From assembly GCF_024198255.1 (NCBI RefSeq), contig NZ_JAJVKW010000014.1, forward strand, positions 124,001-188,000: a stretch of DNA of 64,000 bases. The letters are read 5' to 3'. Source of the DNA: Myxococcus guangdongensis. Its GTDB lineage: Bacteria; Myxococcota; Myxococcia; Myxococcales; Myxococcaceae. Below, one piece after another: positions 57,877 through 64,000 of this stretch. The notes beneath the pieces were generated by a model. It had not been told where the DNA came from. It searched no databases and saw only the letters and a program-made list of their open reading frames with translations. How positions within the stretch are numbered: the first letter of the stretch is position 1; each line of letters opens with the position of its first letter. The position numbers were made by a program, and so were the translations under genes.

Positions 57877-58014
57877 GCACGGCCACCAAGGCTGAGGTGG
57901 ATGCGTGGAGGGGCGACGTCAAGGAGCGCTTCCAAGAGTCTGTCATCCGGTCGTGCAAGAGCAGACGCGGCGCCCCCGAGAGCGCGCCCCCAGGGCAGGG
58001 TTGCTGTCGCCTGG

Positions 58015-58265
58015 TCACCGCGCGCGTGAGGGTTTACGAGCGCGCACTCCGGCCAGCAGCAGCTCCAGGCCGAACGTGAAGCGCGCGTCGAAGTCGGGGT
58101 CCACCAGCGCCTCCACCGCCCGGGCCACATGGGGGAAGCGCGAGGTGGCCAGGGCCCGCATCTGCTCCGCCACCGGGGGCGCCTGGGCGTCGCGCGCGCC
58201 CAAGGACTGCTCCTCGAGGGTGAACCCGAGGACGTCGTCGAGCAGCGTGAAGGTCGTCCAACCCG
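58015..58265 (-). pseudogene. TetR-family regulator, C-terminal remnant
   Basis: Only the last ~80 codons survive: WTTFTLLDDVLGFTLEEQ, FPHVARAVEALVDPDFDARFTFGLELLLAGVRAR, which match the C-terminal domain of TetR repressors that control oxygenase or drug-resistance genes. The 5' part with the DNA-binding domain is gone; homology stops near 58265, where the monooxygenase remnant on the other strand begins. No start codon with RBS. Confidence 0.8.
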
Positions 58266-59123
58266 CGCGGCAACGCCGTCGTCGTGCCCCTGGGCCACGG
58301 CCAGTACCGCGCCATCGTCACCGACGCCCAGCGCGAGCACACCTCCTCGCGCGAGCCGCTGTCCTTGGAGGAGCTGCGTGAGAGCCTCACGCGCGTGGCG
58401 GGCTCCGACTTCGGCATGAAGGAGCCCCGGTGGTTGTCGCGCTTCGGCGACGAGACGCGGCTGGCGGAGCACTACCGGCGAGGCCGCGTGCGGCTCGCCG
58501 GAGACGCGGCGCACATGCACGACCCCGCCGGTGGACAGGGGCTCAACGTGGGCCTGCAGGACGCGATGAACCTGGGCTGGAAGCTCGCCGTCGTGCTGCG
58601 TGAGGGCGCCCCGCCCGCGCTGCTGGACAGCTACCACCAAGAGCGCCACCCGGTGGGACAGTCGCGCTTGAGCAACACGCAGGCCCAGTCCGCGCTCATG
58701 GGCTTCACCCCGGAGGTCCTCGCGCTGCGCGAGCTGATGAACGGCCTCTTGCGCCTGCCCGCCATCAACCAGCGGCTGGCCGAGTAGCTCGGCGGATTGG
58801 ATGTCGCCTTCCCCGACGCGCCCATCCCCGCGCCCCCCCTGCCAGGATGGACGGGACGCAGGCTCCCCGACTGGACGCTGCGGCTCGCCGGCGGAGGCCA
58901 GCGCTCGCTCTACTCCGGCCTCCATGACGGCCACTGGCTGTGGCTGCACGCGAAACAGACCGCCGCGCCGCCCTCGGACTGGGAGCCCGCCCCGGGCTGG
59001 CGCCCCCGCGTGAATGTCCTGGCGCTGGAGACTTCCACCGACACTGGCCCGCTCAAGGGCGTGGACGGACTGCTCGTGCGTCCGGATGGCCATGTGGCCT
59101 GGGCTTGGACGGCCTCCGCGTGA
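58266..59123 (+). pseudogene. FAD-dependent monooxygenase remnant, 5'-truncated with in-frame TAG
   Basis: Homology starts at about GNAVVVPLGHGQYRAIVTD with no N-terminal FAD-binding (GxGxxG) part. It keeps the middle motif GDAAHMHDPAGGQGLNVGLQDAMNLGWKLA and reaches LPAINQRLAE, where TAG (58785-58787) interrupts the frame. In the same frame it continues as LGGLDVAFPDAPIPAPPLPGWTGRRLPDW and the thioredoxin-like C-terminal domain of aromatic hydroxylases (PheA/TetX/RdmE type) to 59123. So two lesions: loss of ~200 N-terminal codons and a nonsense codon. Confidence 0.87.
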
Positions 59124-59196
59124 AAGCGGATGTTTGGTGTTTCACCTTTCAGGGAGACATCGCGCATACCGAGACGCGTCATATGACTCTGCTAGG

Positions 59197-60756
59197 GTGT
59201 CGACCTTCAGAGGTTCTCCCCTGCGGACACGCTTCACGACAGGTTTCTTCCGGGCTTGGGGTACGGCCGCCCTGCTCTTCCTGCTTCCCTGGGTCGTCTA
59301 CGGAAGCACCGTCTCGCTGCGCTACGGCCTGCGGGACGACTACGCGATTCTGCGCGAGGCGCGCGAGGAGCCCGGGAAGATTCTCCGCGTCTGCGGCGCC
59401 ATGGGCCGTCCGCTGTATGGCTGGATGCTGGAGCGCACCACGCGCGCGGCCGAGGACCTGGAGGGGCTGCGCGGCCTGCGGGCCCTGGCGATACTCGGCC
59501 TGGGGCTGCTCGCCGTGGCGCTCTATCTGCTCTTGCGCGCCGAGGGTTGGAAGCAGGTGCCCGCCGCGCTGCTGGCCGCGTTCATCCCGCTGATTCCCTC
59601 CGCGCAGGTCGTCGCCAACTGGAGCATCTGCTGGCCGCAGGCCGTGGCCCTGCTCGCGAGCACGGGGGCCTTCGCGCTGACGAGACAGGCCATCGGCGTG
59701 GATGGCGCGTGGCGCGGTGGCGTCCGGGGGCGGCTGCTCCTGGTGGGAGGCGCGCTGACGCTGGCGGCGTCGACGCTCATCTACCAGGCCAGCGGTCCGT
59801 TCTACGCGGTGCTGCTCGCGGCGGTGCTGGTGACGCGGCGACACGAGGACGCGAGAGCGCCGACGCGCTGGCTGTTGCGCCACGTGTCCGTGCTGGGCGT
59901 GGGCCTGGGGCTGGCGTACGTCGTCACGCGCCTGAGCTTCGCGGTGGGGATGTTCACCCCCTCGCCGCGCATGGCGCTGGAGCGGCACCTGCTGGACAAG
60001 GCGGCGTGGTTCGTCACCCAGGTGCTGCCCAACGCCCTGGCGCTGACGGCCATCGACGACACGGACGCCGCGCCCGCGTGGGGTTACTGGCCCATGGTGG
60101 GGGTGACGCTGGGCGTGCTCCTCCTGACGCTCGTCGTCGAGGGACGGCGCGCGGGACGCACGGGCGTGGCCACGTGGCTGCTCGCGCTGGTGGGGCTGTC
60201 GGGCGTCGCGTACTGCGCCAGCCTGCTCGCCGGTGAGCGCTGGCCCACCTACCGCACGCTCTTCGCGCTGGCGGGGGTGTGGAGCGCCTTCTTCTTCGCG
60301 GGCGTGGTGAAGCTGGGTGAGCAGTGGCCCCGGCACGGGCCGCGCGTGGCCGGCGCGGTGCTGGCGCTGCTGGTCGCGGTGAGCGCGCTGCTCGCGCATC
60401 AACAGTCGCTGGAGCTGTTCGCCTGGCCCCAGCTGCGGGAGCTGGAGCTGATGCGCCAGGGGGCCGCCGCGCTCGCCCCCGCGCGCACGCCGCGCGTCTT
60501 CGTGCTCACCGCCCGACAGACGGACTCCTCCGCGCCGCTGCGCTACCTGGACGAGTTCGGCTCGGTGTCCGTCGACACCGAGTGGGTGGCCAAGGAGCTC
60601 TTCGCCCTGGCCGTCCGGGAGCGCTTCCCCGACGTGCGCGTCGACTACCGCTTCGACGCCGGACCGGTGCTACCCCAGGCGCGGGCCTACGACATCCTCG
60701 TCGACATGAGGCAGTTGCGGACGGCCACCTCCCGGCCCATCCAGCTCGCCCGCTGA
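59197..60756 (+). CDS. Polytopic membrane protein (GtrII/GT-C-like)
   Basis: 519 residues, about 11 membrane segments, then a ~110-residue soluble C-terminal domain (VFVLTARQTDSSAPLRYLDEFGSVSVDTEWVAKELF). The first extracytoplasmic loop has LRDDYAILREAREEPGKILR with a DD pair and Arg, as in GtrII-type glucosyltransferases and other GT-C enzymes, and GRPLYGW further on. Probably a sugar transferase acting on the periplasmic side. GTG start at 59197 assumed; the frame is open upstream into the pseudogene without RBS support. Function from fold only. Confidence 0.7.
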   Translation: MSTFRGSPLRTRFTTGFFRAWGTAALLFLLPWVVYGSTVSLRYGLRDDYAILREAREEPGKILRVCGAMGRPLYGWMLERTTRAAEDLEGLRGLRALAILGLGLLAVALYLLLRAEGWKQVPAALLAAFIPLIPSAQVVANWSICWPQAVALLASTGAFALTRQAIGVDGAWRGGVRGRLLLVGGALTLAASTLIYQASGPFYAVLLAAVLVTRRHEDARAPTRWLLRHVSVLGVGLGLAYVVTRLSFAVGMFTPSPRMALERHLLDKAAWFVTQVLPNALALTAIDDTDAAPAWGYWPMVGVTLGVLLLTLVVEGRRAGRTGVATWLLALVGLSGVAYCASLLAGERWPTYRTLFALAGVWSAFFFAGVVKLGEQWPRHGPRVAGAVLALLVAVSALLAHQQSLELFAWPQLRELELMRQGAAALAPARTPRVFVLTARQTDSSAPLRYLDEFGSVSVDTEWVAKELFALAVRERFPDVRVDYRFDAGPVLPQARAYDILVDMRQLRTATSRPIQLAR

Positions 60757-60802
60757 CGCTGGCGCCCACGGGACACACTTCCCCGTTGACGCGGGGGAGC
60801 CC

Positions 60803-61474
60803 ATGGAGGGATGCCCCCGACTCGTGCCCTCCTACGAACAGATTTTCGAGAACAACCGCCGCTGGTCCGCCGCCAAGACGAAGGACGACCCGCGGTACTT
60901 CGAACGACTGTCCGCGGAACAGAACCCCGAGTACCTCTACATCGGCTGCTCCGACAGCCGGGTGCCCGCCAACGAAATCATGGGCGTGGAGCCCGGGGAC
61001 GTCTTCGTCCACCGCAACGTCGCGAACCTCATCAACAACGTCGACCTGAACGTGATGTCGGTCATCAACTACGCCGTGCGCCAGCTGTCGGTGAAGCGCA
61101 TCATCGTCTGCGGCCACTACGGCTGCGGGGGCGTGCGGGCCGCCATGCAGCCCCGGGACCTGGGCATCCTCAACCCGTGGCTGCGCAACGTGCGCGACGT
61201 CTACCGCCTGCACAAGGCGGAGCTGGACGCGCTCGAGGACGGCGAGGCGCGCTATGCACGGCTGGTGGAGCTCAACGTCACCGAGCAGTGCATCAGCGTC
61301 ATCAAGACGGCCGCGGTGCAGCGCTCGTACGTGGAGACGGGATTCCCCACCGTGCACGGCTGGGTGTTCGACATGCGCACCGGCCTGCTGAGGGACCTGG
61401 AGCTGGACTTCCCCCAGCTGCTGCGCGGCGTGCAGGAGGTCTACAACCTCACCGACAAGGACTCGATTTTCTAG
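60803..61474 (+). CDS. can: Beta-class carbonic anhydrase
   Basis: 223 residues. Zinc ligands: Cys49, Asp51 with Arg53 (CSDSRVP) and His105, Cys108 (GHYGCGG); the sequence VFVHRNVANLI and the C-terminal VHGWVFDMRTGLLRDLEL are typical of the Can/CynT group. Hydrates CO2 to bicarbonate in the cytoplasm. ATG at 60803 with GGGGGAG upstream; a GTG at 60824 would remove seven residues. A perfect 11-bp terminator follows. Confidence 0.95.
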   Translation: MEGCPRLVPSYEQIFENNRRWSAAKTKDDPRYFERLSAEQNPEYLYIGCSDSRVPANEIMGVEPGDVFVHRNVANLINNVDLNVMSVINYAVRQLSVKRIIVCGHYGCGGVRAAMQPRDLGILNPWLRNVRDVYRLHKAELDALEDGEARYARLVELNVTEQCISVIKTAAVQRSYVETGFPTVHGWVFDMRTGLLRDLELDFPQLLRGVQEVYNLTDKDSIF

Positions 61475-61484
61475 GGGTCCCAGG

Positions 61485-61511
61485 CTCCGCGCCGGGACCA
61501 CCGGCGCGGAG
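61485..61511. terminator. Bidirectional terminator can / lipoprotein
   Basis: CTCCGCGCCGG (61485-61495) pairs perfectly with CCGGCGCGGAG (61501-61511), loop GACCA, between the convergent carbonic anhydrase and lipoprotein genes. Confidence 0.75.
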
Positions 61512-61532
61512 TGTCAGGCGAGGCCCGACGGA

Positions 61533-62000
61533 CTACTGGCTCTCCTCGGCCCCCGTGGGAGCCGGGTCGTCATCGAGGCTGCCCTCGGTGCCGTCCGCCT
61601 CGTCCACGCCGGAGCCACCCGTGCCCTCGCTGGAGCTGGAGTCACGCGGCTCGGAGCCCCCCGGCTCCTCCATGACGTCCCACTTCTCGCCATCCGGCGT
61701 CGTCACCTGGGTGTCCGTGCCGGAGCCACCCGTGGCCTCGTTGTCGTAGATGGTCGGCGCCCCGCCCCGGTCGCGGCGCTCGTTGTCCACGACGTCCGCG
61801 GCCTCACCCGGGCTCTCGTTGGCGTCACGCGCATCCTCGCGCTCCTGGCGCTCCTGCTCGGCCGCGTCCACCGAGCCCGAGCCGCCCGTGGCGCTCGGGA
61901 TGTTGGAGCCCGACGGGTTGTCCGCCCGCGTGCTCGCCGAGTGGCTGGAACAACCCCAGAACGACAACGCGGCGACGGCCGCCATCAGTGGAAGCTTCAT
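61533..62000 (-). CDS. Small acidic lipoprotein with TGGSG repeats
   Basis: 155 residues. Lipobox FWGC (Cys17) after MKLPLMAAVAALSFWG; the mature protein is low-complexity: Gly/Ser/Thr/Asp/Glu-rich, with TGGSG appearing three times (ATGGSGSVDA, ATGGSGTDTQ, GTGGSGVDEAD). AAGGAG precedes the ATG at 62000. Probably a disordered surface lipoprotein of unknown role. It is 118 bp downstream of the permease gene and convergent with can. Confidence 0.75.
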   Translation of the reverse strand: MKLPLMAAVAALSFWGCSSHSASTRADNPSGSNIPSATGGSGSVDAAEQERQEREDARDANESPGEAADVVDNERRDRGGAPTIYDNEATGGSGTDTQVTTPDGEKWDVMEEPGGSEPRDSSSSEGTGGSGVDEADGTEGSLDDDPAPTGAEESQ

Positions 62001-62118
62001 GGAAGTCTCCTTGGGAAGGGATGGTTCCCTGAAAGCTGGAGACTGTTCCGGAGAGGACAACCCGGGGCTCGGGCCCGCGGCGGCCGGCCCGCCCTGGAGC
62101 AGGCGACCGGCCAGGCGC

Positions 62119-64000
62119 TCACTCCTGACGGAGCGCGATGATGGGGTCCACCCGCGTGGCGCGACGCGCGGGCACATAGCTGGCCAGCAGCGCCACGACG
62201 AGCAGCAGCGCCGCCACCGCGCCATACGTCAGCGGGTCCCACGGCGCGACGCCGTACACCAGGCCCTCCAGCCACCGGCTGACGACCAGCGCCAGCACGA
62301 GCCCCACGCCGAGCCCCACCAGCGTCAGCCGCAGGTACTGGCCCAGCACCAGCTTCAGGAGCTCCGCGCCGCGCGCGCCCAACGCCATGCGGATGCCGAA
62401 CTCCCGGGTGCGGTGGCTCACCGCGTGGGCGATGACCCCCGACAGGCCCACCGCCGCGAGCACCAGCGCCAGCAACGCGAAGCTCGTGGTCACCAGCATG
62501 TAGAAGCGCGGCCGGGACAGCGCCTCGCCCATCAGGTCCTCGAGGGTGCGCACGCTGCCCAGCGGCAGGCCCGCGTCCAGGGCGCGCACCTCGTCTCGCA
62601 CCTGGCCCATCAGCGTGAGCGGCGCGTCCTTCGTGCGCACCACCACCGTCATCTTCCCGTACAGCGCCTGGGAGAACGGCACGTACACCTGGGGGAAGGA
62701 GGCCTTCTCCAGCCCGTCGTTGCGCGTGTCTCCCACCACGCCCACCACCTGACCGCCGAGGCGGCCCAGGCCGAAGTTGATGCCCATCTCCACCGTGCGC
62801 CCCAGCGGACTCTCCCCGGGCCAGTAGCGCCGCGCGGCCTCCTCGCTGACCAGCACCCCGCGCACGCCCTCGCCCGCGCCATCCGCGGACGTCAGCCACC
62901 GGCCCGACACCAGCCGCAGACCGAGCGCCTCCGCGTAGCCCGGGGTGATGACGCCCACCTGCACACCCCAGCCCTGTCCCGGCCCGGGCTCCGGCAGCGC
63001 CGGGTCCCACATCCCCGTCACCATGTAGCGACCATCCAGCGGCACACCCAGCGCGGCGCCCGCGGCCTGCACTCCCGGCAGCGCGCGCAGCCGCTCCAGC
63101 AGCTCGTCGTAGAAGCGCTGGTTCCGCGCCGAGGCCCAGCCATAGGCGCTCTCCGGCAAGTCCAGCTCGAAGCTCAGCACCCCGTCCGGACGGAAGCCCG
63201 GGTCCACGTCGGAGAGGCGATGGAAGCCCTTGAGCAAGAGCCCACCGCACACGAGCAGCACCACCGCCAGCGCCGTCTCGCCGACGATGAGCAGGTGACG
63301 CGCGCGCGCACCACCCCGCGTGCCCCCCTTGGCGCCCACCTCGCGCAAGCTCACCGCGGGGCTCTCACGTGACGCCTGCAGCGCGGGCAACAGGCCGAAC
63401 AGCAGCGCGGTGACGAGCCCCAGGCCGCACGTGAAGGCGACGACGCGCGCGTCGATGGCCACCTCCGCGAGCCCTGGGATGTCTTGGGGGGCCAGGCCCA
63501 CGAGGACATCCAGGAGCCACCCGGCCAGGAGCACCCCGAGCCCCGCGCCCAGCGCCGCCAGCACCGCGCTCTCCACCAGGAGCTGACGCAGGATGCGGCC
63601 CCGGCTGGCGCCCAGCGCCATGCGCACGGACAGCTCCCCCCGGCGACTCACCGCGCGGGCGAGCAGCAGGTTGGCGAGGTTGGCGCAGGCGATGAGCAGC
63701 ACCAGCCCCACCGCCCCCAGGAGGAACAGGAGCGCGGGGCGGACATTGCCCAACAGCGCCTCGCGCAGGGGCACCAGCGTGGCGCGGTATCCACCGTTCG
63801 AATCCGGGTAGGCCACCGCGAGCGCCTGGGCCACCGCGGCCACGTCCTCGCGAGCCGACGCCAGGGTGACGCCCGGCTTGAGCCGCGCGTAGACGCGCAG
63901 GCTGTGGGTGGAGCGCATCTTGGCACCGGTGAGCGACTCATCCCAGACGAAGGGCACCCAGAGCTGCGTCTCCAGCGGGAAGCCGAAGCCCTCGCTCGCC
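62119..64000 (-). CDS. MacB/FtsX-type ABC transporter permease (5' partial)
   Basis: The frame is open to the right end, so the N-terminus is missing; about 626 residues remain. It has the duplicated FtsX layout (ADOP type): MacB-like periplasmic domain (RVYARLKPGVTLASAREDVAAVAQ), first FtsX block (ACANLANLLLARAVSRRGELSVRMALGASRGRILRQLL), second periplasmic domain, and second FtsX block (GVIAHAVSHRTREFGIRMALGARGAELLKLVLGQ), ending YVPARRATRVDPIIALRQE. Such permeases work with a separate ATPase, often in export of peptides or lipoprotein-type cargo; no ATPase is in the window. Confidence 0.9.
   Translation of the reverse strand, partial: ASEGFGFPLETQLWVPFVWDESLTGAKMRSTHSLRVYARLKPGVTLASAREDVAAVAQALAVAYPDSNGGYRATLVPLREALLGNVRPALLFLLGAVGLVLLIACANLANLLLARAVSRRGELSVRMALGASRGRILRQLLVESAVLAALGAGLGVLLAGWLLDVLVGLAPQDIPGLAEVAIDARVVAFTCGLGLVTALLFGLLPALQASRESPAVSLREVGAKGGTRGGARARHLLIVGETALAVVLLVCGGLLLKGFHRLSDVDPGFRPDGVLSFELDLPESAYGWASARNQRFYDELLERLRALPGVQAAGAALGVPLDGRYMVTGMWDPALPEPGPGQGWGVQVGVITPGYAEALGLRLVSGRWLTSADGAGEGVRGVLVSEEAARRYWPGESPLGRTVEMGINFGLGRLGGQVVGVVGDTRNDGLEKASFPQVYVPFSQALYGKMTVVVRTKDAPLTLMGQVRDEVRALDAGLPLGSVRTLEDLMGEALSRPRFYMLVTTSFALLALVLAAVGLSGVIAHAVSHRTREFGIRMALGARGAELLKLVLGQYLRLTLVGLGVGLVLALVVSRWLEGLVYGVAPWDPLTYGAVAALLLVVALLASYVPARRATRVDPIIALRQE

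Noticed and set aside
57852..59093. A 413-codon minus-strand frame over the TetR/monooxygenase relic
   Set aside because: Its composition is a shadow of the monooxygenase remnant; the real TetR remnant lies in another frame.

Overview
This is 64 kb of chromosome from a GC-rich myxobacterium, most likely a member of the Myxococcaceae (Myxococcus/Corallococcus-like). The signs are a MYXO-CTERM tail on the first gene, a translation initiation factor IF-3 with the long C-terminal extension known from the Dsg protein of Myxococcus xanthus, a Ser/Thr kinase with TPR repeats, many secreted lipoproteins and proteases, and a lipoprotein toxin with an immunity gene. Coding density is high. I see no tRNA, rRNA, insertion sequence, prophage or CRISPR array. 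Both ends are cut: the first gene lacks its start and the last gene lacks its N-terminus.

Layout. 1-5 kb: the end of an Ig-repeat surface protein, then a kinase-TPR protein. 5-8.5 kb (minus strand): a sigma-54 activator, infC with an apparent ATT start, and a GNAT acetyltransferase. 8.7-13.7 kb: nitronate monooxygenase, a polytopic membrane protein, a bestrophin-like channel and a serine-hydrolase homologue whose catalytic motifs are all replaced. 13.8-16.5 kb: a START-like domain fused to a histone-H1-like tail, and a copper/oxidase-assembly locus (YtkA/FixH-like protein opposite a Cys-less SCO and a normal SCO, with a perfect palindrome between). 16.5-28.9 kb: an Imm33/DUF2185 protein, LysR regulator, secreted proteins, a methyltransferase, a D-2-hydroxyacid dehydrogenase, an LCCL metalloprotease, a small protein with EF-hand-like and CXXCH motifs, a GspG-like protein, and an AhpD/MarR pair with twin operators. 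29-37.6 kb: a 1186-residue HEWGH protease, TetR regulators, and a toxin-immunity island (AHH nuclease lipoprotein, Imm11, Imm33-like).

37.7-41.4 kb is ileS, which carries a domain-sized insertion right after its KMSKS-type motif. 41.5-48.5 kb is an eight-gene Mrp-type cation/proton antiporter operon on the minus strand, every junction overlapping. 48.9-56.1 kb has an alpha/beta hydrolase, a large DMFase-like/NHL/PKD protein, and an RsbQ-type hydrolase translationally coupled to a hybrid histidine kinase. 56.1-59.1 kb holds a carrier-condensation (NRPS-type) protein lacking the catalytic His, then a relic in which one deletion appears to have removed the 5' ends of a divergent TetR/FAD-monooxygenase pair; the monooxygenase also has an in-frame TAG. 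The window ends with a GT-C-like membrane protein, a beta-carbonic anhydrase, a small lipoprotein and a truncated MacB/FtsX-type permease.

Regulatory logic visible in the sequence: paired 15-bp operators in the ahpD/marR gap, a 15-bp palindrome in the DUF4345/tetR gap, an 8-3-8 palindrome between the SCO and FixH-like genes, and strong GC-rich hairpins at many gene ends, several of them shared by convergent genes.
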